DNA from: JAEYZS01 sp031374125
Lineage (GTDB): Bacteria; Bdellovibrionota; Bdellovibrionia; Bdellovibrionales; JAEYZS01
Direction: 5' to 3'
NCBI GenBank assembly: GCA_031374125.1
Contig: JANMFM010000271.1
Span: forward strand, 1-12,932
Length of the DNA stretch: 12,932 bases
In this document: positions 1 to 5,911 of the stretch, piece by piece
How the letters are laid out: each line of letters opens with the position of its first letter
Position numbering within the stretch: the first letter of the stretch is position 1
Translations under genes and position numbers: made by a program
The notes under the pieces: model-generated
The model's input: the letters and a program-made list of their open reading frames with translations, nothing else
The model's database searches: none
Told to the model about the DNA's origin: nothing

Positions 1-126
1 GTTGCCCACCAAAACCACGGCCAATCCGGGCTTGGGTTTCAAACCCTCACCTGACCATTCATTTAAGCGAGTTTTCACGCTATCTTTGATGGCTTTTGCC
101 ACTATTTTTCCGTCTAATAAAAGCAT
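1..126 (-). CDS. folD: FolD, methylenetetrahydrofolate dehydrogenase/cyclohydrolase (N-terminal fragment)
   Basis: The reverse strand from 126 reads 42 codons to the window edge without a stop. It starts MLLLDGKIVAKAIKDSVK and ends PGLAVVLVGN, the typical start of FolD: a 'LLDGKxxA' opening followed by the first Rossmann-like strand 'P-x-LAxVLVGxD'. FolD is a cytoplasmic bifunctional enzyme that interconverts 5,10-methylene-, 5,10-methenyl- and 10-formyl-tetrahydrofolate with NADP. Only about 15% of the usual ~285 residues is present, so catalytic residues cannot be checked. The ATG at 126-124 is the first Met of the conserved block. No clear Shine-Dalgarno precedes it. The gene diverges from the histone-like gene at 314. 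Confidence 0.85.
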   Translation of the reverse strand, partial: MLLLDGKIVAKAIKDSVKTRLNEWSGEGLKPKPGLAVVLVGN

Positions 127-143
127 GGATTCGATACTTAAAG

Positions 144-158
144 AATTTCACTGAAATT
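144..158. promoter_or_regulatory. 15-bp palindrome upstream of folD (possible operator)
   Basis: AATTTCA-C-TGAAATT is a perfect inverted repeat with 7-bp arms and a one-base centre. It lies 18 nt upstream of the folD start codon in the divergent intergenic region. Its size and position suit a dimeric regulator site. No regulator is known from the sequence, and chance occurrence in AT-rich DNA is possible. Confidence 0.25.
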
Positions 159-210
159 ACAACGAGCTAAAGTGTTTAGACATTAGACAGCATATTGAAA
201 TCTTTAGCTA

Positions 211-239
211 TTGACCCATCCAGTCATGATCTCTATAAT
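211..239 (+). promoter_or_regulatory. Sigma-70 promoter of the histone-like gene
   Basis: TTGACC (211-216) and a consensus TATAAT (234-239) are separated by exactly 17 nt. Transcription would begin near 246, giving a ~68-nt leader before the ATG at 314. This is the best housekeeping-type promoter in the window and predicts strong expression, as expected for an abundant nucleoid protein. Confidence 0.75.
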
Positions 240-251
240 GACAAACAGTTA

Positions 252-294
252 AGAGCTTAAAAAATAGGCTCTAGCGCTTGCTACAGCAAGCACT
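252..294 (+). promoter_or_regulatory. Two hairpins in the 5' leader of the histone-like gene
   Basis: The predicted leader contains AGAGC (252-256) pairing with GCTCT (268-272). Directly after it, AGCGCTTGCT (273-282) pairs with AGCAAGCACT (285-294), 9 of 10 bases, with a 2-nt centre. The second hairpin lies 6 nt before the purine-rich ribosome-binding site. The hairpins may stabilise the message or limit its translation; no known riboswitch is recognised. Confidence 0.4.
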
Positions 295-313
295 GAAAAT
301 CAGAGGAGAATCA

Positions 314-787
314 ATGGAAAATAAAGTAAAAATCTCAAAAGACGGGGCGTCGATCGATTTCGCACAGTCTGATAAAGTTCCAGTATCACCTAAGAAATTT
401 AGACAAGGTCCTGAGCTCGAAGGTTTTTATCGTTTCATTTTTGAAAATGATCTCCGTAAAGAAGCTCTACAAGTTATCGATCGTATCTACTTGGCTCGTA
501 AAGCAATAAAGATGAAGAAGCCTCTAGAAGCTTTAAAGAAAGCCAAAGATGCCGCTCAGCAAGCACTTAAATCTGCAATCGTAGCTGCTCCGAAGAAAGC
601 TGAAAAAGCTCCTGTGAAAACTTCTAAAGTTGAAGCGAAAGTCGCTGCTCCTAAAGCTGTTAAGACTGCAAAGGTTGCGGCTCCAGTGGCTAAGAAAGCC
701 GCTGCTTCGAAAAGCGCTGCAAAGCCAGCTGCTAAAGCAAAAGCTGCTCCAAAGGCCGCTGCTCCAACTAAGAAAAAGAAGAAATAA
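314..787 (+). CDS. Histone H1-like Lys/Ala-rich nucleoid protein with N-terminal helical domain
   Basis: This 157-residue protein has two parts. Residues ~25-85 form a compact, helix-prone domain (FYRFIFENDLRKEALQVIDR) with mixed charge. Residues ~86-157 are almost entirely Lys, Ala and Pro (repeated AAPK and KAA units, ending KKKKK), like the tails of histone H1-like and AlgP-type proteins. The likely role is DNA binding and compaction, possibly with cell-cycle dependence as for other bacterial H1-like proteins. The N-terminal domain is not one I can name. I chose the ATG at 314 because AGAGGAG ends 5 nt before it; an upstream in-frame TTG at 278 falls inside a leader hairpin and has no such site. 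The gene is monocistronic, with its own promoter and terminator. Confidence 0.7.
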   Translation: MENKVKISKDGASIDFAQSDKVPVSPKKFRQGPELEGFYRFIFENDLRKEALQVIDRIYLARKAIKMKKPLEALKKAKDAAQQALKSAIVAAPKKAEKAPVKTSKVEAKVAAPKAVKTAKVAAPVAKKAAASKSAAKPAAKAKAAPKAAAPTKKKKK

Positions 788-827
788 ATCTTTTTAAATA
801 TCTGTCCGAAAAACATAACAAAAATCC

Positions 828-858
828 GAGCGTCGAATCTTTCGACGTTCTTTTTTTA
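828..858 (+). terminator. Intrinsic terminator of the histone-like gene
   Basis: GCGTCGAA and TTCGACGT form a 7-bp GC-containing stem plus a G-U pair, with a 2-3 nt loop, directly followed by TCTTTTTTTAT. It lies 40 nt after the stop codon at 787 and separates this gene from the pilus operon. Confidence 0.8.
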
Positions 859-909
859 TATAAAGCTTTAAAAGCCTGACCCCATCTTGCATCTAAACTC
901 CCATATGTT

Positions 910-926
910 TCCGGTACTCATCCGGA
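910..926 (+). promoter_or_regulatory. Small hairpin immediately upstream of the flp ribosome-binding site
   Basis: TCCGG-TACTCAT-CCGGA is a perfect 5-bp GC-rich inverted repeat ending just before the CAGAGGAG site of the pilin gene. It may be a 5' mRNA-stabilising hairpin of a highly expressed pilin message. I could not place a convincing promoter for the operon between the preceding terminator and 943. Confidence 0.3.
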
Positions 927-943
927 TCTACAGAGGAGTTAGT

Positions 944-1231
944 ATGAAAATCATTAAGTGTTTATCCAATCAACGTGGCCAAGGCCTAATCGAATATCTT
1001 GTTATTGTGGCTCTCGTGGCTGTTGCAGGTATTGCAATTATGAAAGTCGTTGGACAAAACGTCCAAGCACAATTTGCAAATGTGGCAAAAGCAATTCAAG
1101 GCGACTCCAGCGGTAAGGCTGCCATGTCCGAAGTTCGGGCATCTCATTACCAAAAAAAAGATATGGGAAGCTTCTTCAAAGGCTCGGTCAATCGCTCTAA
1201 TGGTGGCGCACAACAAGATGATCCTGAATGA
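944..1231 (+). CDS. flp: Flp-family type IVb major pilin
   Basis: This 95-residue pilin precursor has a short charged leader (MKIIKCLSNQRG), then the type IVb cleavage context G12|QGLIEY with Glu at +5 and Tyr at +6, then one hydrophobic helix (~15-36). This matches the Flp/Fap pilin family, which the prepilin peptidase processes before assembly into thin adhesive pili. The C-terminal part (37-95) is polar and longer than in classical 50-70 residue Flp pilins. The ATG at 944 has GAGGAG six nucleotides upstream; an in-frame GTG/TTG-type extension to 887 would place 19 extra residues before the charged leader and is unlikely. It is the first gene of the operon and overlaps the next gene by ATGA. 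Confidence 0.88.
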   Translation: MKIIKCLSNQRGQGLIEYLVIVALVAVAGIAIMKVVGQNVQAQFANVAKAIQGDSSGKAAMSEVRASHYQKKDMGSFFKGSVNRSNGGAQQDDPE

Positions 1232-1590
1232 CGATTCCAAATTTTTCCAAAAACCAGAAAGGACAATCCTCTCTTGAAGCGGCGCTAATGGCATTGATGC
1301 TGGTTATTTTTATCGTCGTATTCTTGGGCACCATGTACCTGATGTATTCCTCATATTGGGTCGAGCACATTATGTATGAGTCCCTGATATGCACACAAGA
1401 GCGCGGACAAAAACAAGTCTGTGTTCACGAAGCAAAACAAAAAATAAATTCTATTTTATTTTTCAAAGAAGCTTATGAAATAAGATTGACAGGAAGCTCT
1501 TGGAGAACCGAAGCCATGGTCAGAATGAAGGTTCATCTTCCGCTACTGGATCCTTTTACTTTCAACTATGTTAAGAGGCTGGAGATTTAA
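1228..1590 (+). CDS. TadE-like pseudopilin / minor pilin
   Basis: This 120-residue protein has a charged leader (MTIPNFSKNQKG) followed by QSSLEAAL. Cleavage after Gly12 puts Glu at +5, the prepilin signature. A single membrane helix spans ~18-42. The rest is extracytoplasmic with two Cys (in ICTQERGQKQVC) that could pair. This is the plan of TadE/TadF pseudopilins, which are co-assembled with or assist Flp pilins. Its ATG overlaps the pilin stop as ATGA and has only a weak upstream Shine-Dalgarno, so translation is probably coupled to the pilin. Confidence 0.7.
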   Translation: MTIPNFSKNQKGQSSLEAALMALMLVIFIVVFLGTMYLMYSSYWVEHIMYESLICTQERGQKQVCVHEAKQKINSILFFKEAYEIRLTGSSWRTEAMVRMKVHLPLLDPFTFNYVKRLEI

Positions 1591-1591
1591 T

Positions 1592-2266
1592 ATGAAAAAT
1601 CAGATGGGATTTTCCATGTTGAATATTTGTTTTTTAATTCCAATTCTATTTTTTGGATTCACCGTCGTTGTCGGAAGTTATCACCTCATTACAAAATATA
1701 CTGACACCCAAAAAGAATGTCGCACTCACGTCCTGAGAGCGCAACAGGCCTTGGGTAAAAAACTAAAAGACCTTATGGACCTCAATCCCCGCGCCAAGGC
1801 TCTGCGGGCACAAGAGCGAGCCTTAAGAATTGCCCTGATCGCAGCCAGATTAGCTCCTCCTCTTGCGGCTATTTTACAAGTGCGGCTGAATGTAAACCAA
1901 CTTCAGCAAGGAGTTTTGCGAGGCCAACAAGAGATGATCCTCGCTTCTGGAAAATTTGAAGCCCAACGAATCATGGCGAGCCTACCTTTTAAGATCAAAG
2001 GGGTAAAATACTCTTCTGTAAATTTAAAAGTGTACAAAACACCGCCGCTAGCGATTGCACCCGATCACGAAACGTTACCCTTCTTTACGGAAGTGCAAAC
2101 GCTCAAAGCAAACTGGAGATTGCCCATATCCGAATTTGTTCCTCAAATTATTTTAGATATTTTTGCTAAAACCAATTACCCAAGAGATGTTGTGGGAAAA
2201 TGTGCCGCCACTCTTGTTAAGAAAGGAGATGTATGGAATCCAAAACTTCATCTGGCCAAATTTTAA
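1592..2266 (+). CDS. Membrane-anchored TadE/TadG-like pilus accessory protein
   Basis: This 224-residue protein has one N-terminal membrane helix (~9-30) after a very short basic leader (MKNQMG), then a long helical, Arg/Leu/Ala-rich region (~45-130) and a mixed C-terminal region. The leader resembles a degenerate prepilin signal (G6|FSMLN) in which the usual Glu+5 is Asn. A TadG-like role in pilus assembly is inferred from operon position and topology; no family motif is certain. I chose the ATG at 1592 because GGAG at 1580-1583 precedes it by 8 nt. The in-frame ATG at 1568 would overlap the previous gene and displace the hydrophobic segment. Confidence 0.55.
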   Translation: MKNQMGFSMLNICFLIPILFFGFTVVVGSYHLITKYTDTQKECRTHVLRAQQALGKKLKDLMDLNPRAKALRAQERALRIALIAARLAPPLAAILQVRLNVNQLQQGVLRGQQEMILASGKFEAQRIMASLPFKIKGVKYSSVNLKVYKTPPLAIAPDHETLPFFTEVQTLKANWRLPISEFVPQIILDIFAKTNYPRDVVGKCAATLVKKGDVWNPKLHLAKF

Positions 2267-2418
2267 TTGAATGCGCACTACTTCTGATCGTATTGGCGGT
2301 TTTATTCTCTACGCTTTTGGATTTCAATGCGCATAAAAGAGGAAAGTTTTCAAAACAGAAGATCATTAAGAGTAAACAGATTTTAAACTTTAGAGAATAC
2401 CGCAATGGAGACAAGTAA
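2233..2418 (+). CDS. Very small pilin-like protein with canonical prepilin motif
   Basis: This 61-residue protein reads MESKTSSG|QILIECALLL, with cleavage after Gly8 putting Glu at +5, then a hydrophobic helix (~10-28) and a short basic tail (HKRGKFSKQK). It matches a minimal type IVb pseudopilin. AAAGGAG is well placed upstream, inside the 3' end of the preceding gene, which it overlaps by 34 nt. Its TAA shares one base with the ATG of the next gene (TAATG), a sign of coupled translation. The mature form would be only 53 residues. Confidence 0.65.
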   Translation: MESKTSSGQILIECALLLIVLAVLFSTLLDFNAHKRGKFSKQKIIKSKQILNFREYRNGDK

Positions 2419-2906
2419 TGAAAAAACTAGATTTACACCATATTAAAAATTGGGTTAGAAATTTAAAGACCAAACACATTGTGATTGGATTTATTGTTTT
2501 AGGTGTTTTGTCTTTTATCTTAGATCAAAAGAAAAACGATATCCCAGCACCAGTCGACCCTACAAGTGTTGATACCTATATTCCTGAGGGAATGACTTTA
2601 ATTCCTATCGAAATTCAAAACATTGAAGCACTAAAGAATATTTTAGGAGATTTTGGAGTGGTGGACCTCTACCTTCCGTCCTTTGAAGAAAATAGAGCTC
2701 CAAAGAAGATTGCCTCCGGGATCAAAATCATGCGGGCCCCGCTCAATCCTGATGTGTTTGCCGTCCTCGTGCTAGAGGAAAATGCCTCTCAAATCGCGCA
2801 GCATCCTGGCGCTTTCTTTGTGACCGTGCTCAATCCTAAAACTCAAAAGACAAGATTCAATAAAGATAAAAAACAATTACGCACCCAAATCGTAACGGAG
2901 ATCTAA
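2418..2906 (+). CDS. CpaB/RcpC-like Flp pilus assembly protein
   Basis: This 162-residue, single-pass inner-membrane protein has a basic N-terminus, a membrane helix at ~20-36 and a periplasmic domain from ~50. The domain contains DTYIPEGMTLIPIEI, GDFGVVDLYL, RAPLNPDVFAVLV and GAFFVTVLNP. The pattern of regularly spaced beta strands, including a YIPEGM...VPI-like opening, resembles the SAF/CpaB (RcpC) domain that supports the secretin in Flp pilus machines. It is shorter than typical CpaB (~250-300 residues). GGAG at 2407-2410 lies 7 nt upstream of the start, which overlaps the previous stop by one base. Confidence 0.5.
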   Translation: MKKLDLHHIKNWVRNLKTKHIVIGFIVLGVLSFILDQKKNDIPAPVDPTSVDTYIPEGMTLIPIEIQNIEALKNILGDFGVVDLYLPSFEENRAPKKIASGIKIMRAPLNPDVFAVLVLEENASQIAQHPGAFFVTVLNPKTQKTRFNKDKKQLRTQIVTEI

Positions 2907-2907
2907 T

Positions 2908-3939
2908 ATGAAATTTTTTATTTTAATTTTAACCCTGATTTGTTTTACTTCTCAAAGCTTTGCCAAAGATACGGTTCTCCTGGTGTCCCCTCTTGTGCAA
3001 CTGGAAGAAAGAGATCTTCCTGTGAGTCTGAATAAAAGCTATCAATCTTTTTCGGCGTACTACCTTGAAAATTACCCTAAAGAGAAAAATGTGGAGAACC
3101 TCCTAAATGAATTTGAAAATGCACAAAAGTATTACCTCGTAAAATCCAACGAATTGGCGAGACAGTATTTTGAAAGGGTCGTTTCCTATAGCGATATGGA
3201 TGAATGGAAAGACGTTCATAGAAAAATTATTTTTTTATCTTATATTCGCTTGAGTGAACTCAACCCGGAGAATCAAGAAGATTGGATATTGCAGGCTTTG
3301 AGATTTTCTTTGGATACGGATCCTAAGAAGCTAAATTTAAACAAAGATACGCTTAAGAAAGTCTTGGCTGCCAAGAATAATTTTACCAAGCAAACTATTC
3401 ATTGGCAGGTTTCGGTTTTTAAGAATGATTTCAATTACATTTTGATCAATGGGCACATTGTTGATCTCAAAAAAATTGAAAATGTGAAAATTCCTTCGGG
3501 AAAGTTTAGGCTGACTTTCTTGTCCGATGTTTACAAACTGCAAACTTATCAGGTGAGTTCGCAGCAAATTCCACTCTTGGTTCCTACAAGGATTCCTTTT
3601 GTCTCGGGCAATTGCGAAAGACCTTTTGTGAATAACGAGGGAGAAATAAAATCCAAGATTGCAGTTTATTACTCTAAGGATTGCCTAAAACATCAGAATG
3701 GAAAGAGGTGGGAATTGGCTTTTGGGAAAGGAACTAAAGTAGAATCTAAAATTCAGCAGGATATTGAACCTGTTCCCGCTTATGATTTCACGTCTAGAAT
3801 TAGCGAGAGCGAAGAACCTTTTTATAAGAAAAAATGGTTTTTAGTTACGATGGGAATCATTGCTGCGAGCACCGTGATTTATGCAGTAAACGAAAGTAGA
3901 AAAGAAAAACCCACTCACGAGACAGTGAATGGGTTCTAG
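2908..3939 (+). CDS. Exported periplasmic pilus-operon protein with C-terminal membrane anchor
   Basis: This 343-residue protein has a clear signal peptide (MKFFILILTLICFTSQSFA, cut before Lys20), a helical segment (~60-155) of TPR-like spacing, and a beta-rich segment around 170-222. The latter (YILINGHIVDL...IPSGKFRLTF) resembles a PEGA fold. Two Cys (236 and 259) may form a disulfide. A C-terminal membrane helix (~309-327) is flanked by Lys residues. I cannot assign a named family. Position and topology suggest a TadD/pilotin-like accessory protein that links the pilus channel to the envelope. GGAG lies 7 nt before the ATG, which is one base after the previous stop. Confidence 0.55.
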   Translation: MKFFILILTLICFTSQSFAKDTVLLVSPLVQLEERDLPVSLNKSYQSFSAYYLENYPKEKNVENLLNEFENAQKYYLVKSNELARQYFERVVSYSDMDEWKDVHRKIIFLSYIRLSELNPENQEDWILQALRFSLDTDPKKLNLNKDTLKKVLAAKNNFTKQTIHWQVSVFKNDFNYILINGHIVDLKKIENVKIPSGKFRLTFLSDVYKLQTYQVSSQQIPLLVPTRIPFVSGNCERPFVNNEGEIKSKIAVYYSKDCLKHQNGKRWELAFGKGTKVESKIQQDIEPVPAYDFTSRISESEEPFYKKKWFLVTMGIIAASTVIYAVNESRKEKPTHETVNGF

Positions 3940-3960
3940 TTTTTTATTTTAATTTTTTTT
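3908..3960. terminator. Bidirectional intrinsic terminator between convergent genes
   Basis: AACCCACTCAC (3908-3918) and GTGAATGGGTT (3925-3935) form an 11-bp stem with one mismatch and a 6-nt loop. On the + strand it is followed by CTAGTTTTTTATTTTAATTTT. On the - strand it is followed by TTTCTTTTC, so the same hairpin can end both the pilus operon and the convergent Gly-rich gene. The hairpin overlaps the last codons of the 2908-3939 gene; its stop codon TAG (3937-3939) lies just after the stem. Confidence 0.8.
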
Positions 3961-3962
3961 GA

Positions 3963-5708
3963 TTAGCGAGAGGGAAGTCCTGAGCCTCCTGATCCACCAG
4001 TGTATGGAACGGGGCCTGAGCCTGCTCCGCCATAACTGCCACCCATTCCAAATCCAAAGTTAACTCCCAATCCAACGCCTACACCAAAACCACCACCGCC
4101 ACCACCTAAGGAATTCAATTGTTGGTACAAATAATCTATACGTTGTTGGGCCTGTTGAGCTTGGTAGACTGCTGACTGCAATTGGGAACCAATGATCTGT
4201 TGATTTTGGAAAACTCTCGCCTGAGCTTGCGCGTACGCTTGCTGTTGTTGTATTTGCATTTGAATCATTTGCGCTTGGTATTGTCCCCCGCCGAGTCCGC
4301 CCATTCCGTATGGAGAACCATATCCGCCTAAGCCACCCATAGGACCGTATCCTCCACCGAGTCCGCCCATTCCGCCATAAGGATTCATACCGTATGGAGA
4401 ACCGAATCCTCCACCAAGTCCACCCATTCCTGGGAATCCTCCGCCAAGACCACCACCAAATCCACCTTGAACTCCGTAACCACCTGGATATGCACCAGGG
4501 AAATATCCGCTATTCATAGGATTGTAACCGCCACCTAAAACTCCAAATGGATTTCCACCAAGACCAAATTGTGCACTAGCTCCCGCACCAAATCCTGGAT
4601 AGCCGCCGCCGTAGCCGCCGAGACCATACTGCTGACCAAATCCTGCGTTTCCATAACCATTACCACATGGAGAAGCAAAGGCCCCACCGCACTGACCATA
4701 AGGCGATGTGTTTCCATAAGGATTTCCGTAACCACCGTTAGGTCCCCACTGATAACCAGCGGCAGGACTGCAACCGATGGATCCACTTCCACCACTATAA
4801 GCATTTGCCCAGAGTGCCGCCGATGCATGCGCGCCCGGTAATCCCATTGCTAACGGAGGAGTTGCCCAACCCAATCTTTGATTTTCTTTTGTTACGTAAC
4901 GAGTGCCCGCGTACCAAACACCAGCGTTAAGTAGATCAATACTACCTGCTGCAACAATTTGTTTCCAACCCGGAGCTTTTGGTTCTGGGGCACCATAACA
5001 GTCACCAGTCATGCAATTACCTTCGGGCGGAAGAGGCTTGCCACTTTCCATGGCTCTTAGCTGTCTGTCTTCTCTTTTTTCTTCTAGATCATAAAGTTTA
5101 TCGTCTAATTTATCTCTCGTCTTCTGGCGTTTGTTTTTTGTTTTTTCCAAAGTGTCATAACGATCTAGCATTTTCTTACAAATGCCTTTTGCTCTTTTTA
5201 TATTTTTAGCGTCTGTGTAGGCGCTATCAGAATCACAAATATTATCACCGTAGAGAGTTCCGCTGTTTTCACAATAAACCTCGAAATCTTCGCCGATCAC
5301 TTCAAACATCTTTGTGATTGGCGGGCCGATTGTCGTTGAACTGTCGCAGAGATTTTTCCCTCCCAATTCAACTATAGTCAGCAAACCTTCTCTGACCTCT
5401 GTCTTTAAAGGAAGATCATCATCACCGTATCTATCGTGAGATCCATCCATCATTTCGTCTTGTTCATCTTGAATGTCTTCGATGACACTTTCTAATTCTT
5501 CAATATTTGCTACAAGCCTATCAATTTCGCTACTACCGCTCCCGCCGCTATTCATCGGGTAAGGACAACTTTGCATTCCGCCATACTGACCACTTCCTGG
5601 CTGAAATCCCGCGTATGCACTAGCACTTGCGCCCGCATAGGCTTGCGCGAAAGCATCGCTCGCAAAAATTAATAATGTAAAGACTGATAAAAATTTAAAA
5701 AGTCTCAT
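3963..5708 (-). CDS. Large exported Gly-rich, Cys-containing low-complexity protein
   Basis: This 581-residue protein has a signal peptide (MRLFKFLSVFTLLIFASDAFA, cut near residue 22). Two charged coiled-coil stretches follow (~59-86 and ~180-220), with Cys residues between and after them (48, 121, 146, 158, 177, 232, 237, 313, 340, 348). A Gly/Tyr/Pro/Asn-rich region spans ~300-475 with MGGLGGG and SPYGM repeats. A Gln/Ala-rich helix (~476-534) and a Gly/Ser tail end it. This is the plan of a secreted or surface structural protein, not an enzyme. I chose the ATG at 5708 because AGGAGAAG precedes it and the signal peptide follows directly; an in-frame ATG at 5834 adds 42 residues that bury the signal. 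It resembles, from memory only, Gly-rich proteins beside Bdellovibrio Flp genes. Confidence 0.75.
   Translation of the reverse strand: MRLFKFLSVFTLLIFASDAFAQAYAGASASAYAGFQPGSGQYGGMQSCPYPMNSGGSGSSEIDRLVANIEELESVIEDIQDEQDEMMDGSHDRYGDDDLPLKTEVREGLLTIVELGGKNLCDSSTTIGPPITKMFEVIGEDFEVYCENSGTLYGDNICDSDSAYTDAKNIKRAKGICKKMLDRYDTLEKTKNKRQKTRDKLDDKLYDLEEKREDRQLRAMESGKPLPPEGNCMTGDCYGAPEPKAPGWKQIVAAGSIDLLNAGVWYAGTRYVTKENQRLGWATPPLAMGLPGAHASAALWANAYSGGSGSIGCSPAAGYQWGPNGGYGNPYGNTSPYGQCGGAFASPCGNGYGNAGFGQQYGLGGYGGGYPGFGAGASAQFGLGGNPFGVLGGGYNPMNSGYFPGAYPGGYGVQGGFGGGLGGGFPGMGGLGGGFGSPYGMNPYGGMGGLGGGYGPMGGLGGYGSPYGMGGLGGGQYQAQMIQMQIQQQQAYAQAQARVFQNQQIIGSQLQSAVYQAQQAQQRIDYLYQQLNSLGGGGGGFGVGVGLGVNFGFGMGGSYGGAGSGPVPYTGGSGGSGLPSR
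4284..4430 (-). repeat. Coding tandem-like repeats in the Gly-rich gene
   Basis: On the + strand CCGAGTCCGCCCATTCCG occurs at 4291-4308 and 4357-4374 (66 bp apart), and CCGTATGGAGAACC at 4306-4319 and 4390-4403 (84 bp apart). They encode repeated MGGLGGG and SPYGM blocks (residues ~427-475). The imperfect, in-phase repeats suggest duplication within the gene, and the length could vary between strains. Confidence 0.65.
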
Positions 5709-5820
5709 GACTTCTCCTGTTTGAGACAAACCACTACTACAGAAAGCTTTTCGTCTTATTTTAGACACATCTAAAGCTAAGTGAACGAAACAAGACCATA
5801 GTTTGGGCCCCCGTCTCAAA
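5709..5820 (-). promoter_or_regulatory. Structured leader upstream of the Gly-rich gene
   Basis: In the - strand message, TTTGAGAC (from 5820-5813) is complementary to GTCTCAAA (5727-5720), extendable by two G-U pairs. The second arm ends two bases before the AGGAGAAG ribosome site. Inside the enclosed ~85 nt is a perfect hairpin TTTAGA-TGTG-TCTAAA (5775-5760). This nested arrangement could control ribosome access or be a regulator-bound operator. No known riboswitch family is recognised. Confidence 0.4.
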
Positions 5821-5911
5821 TTGCCACATTTCATAGTACATTCTTTTATTTATCCTTAGAAACTATAAACACTTGCTTCAGGACTTTTATCTCGCAACCG
5901 AAACATTATTT

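Noticed and set aside
556..816. 86-codon frame on the - strand rich in Ala/Phe
   Set aside because: It is antisense to the Lys/Ala-rich tail of the histone-like gene; the repetitive AAG/GCT codons leave the opposite strand free of stops.
877..892. Possible sigma-54 promoter (TGACCCC...TTGCAT) upstream of flp
   Set aside because: The -24 GG is missing and the spacing to GC is one base too short.
1050..1277. 75-codon + frame overlapping the pilin and TadE genes
   Set aside because: It lies in another frame of two convincing genes and lacks a ribosome site.
4284..4430. Possible CRISPR-like or tandem repeat array
   Set aside because: The repeat units differ in spacing (66 and 84 bp) and stay in frame with coding Gly repeats; there are no unique spacers of even length.
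4535..4841. Frames on both strands within the Gly-rich gene
   Set aside because: They are by-products of GC-rich Gly codon repeats; there is no ribosome site and the protein sequence is of unnatural composition.
5709..5834. Longer start of the Gly-rich protein at 5834
   Set aside because: The additional 42 residues have no ribosome site, would hide the signal peptide and overlap the structured leader.
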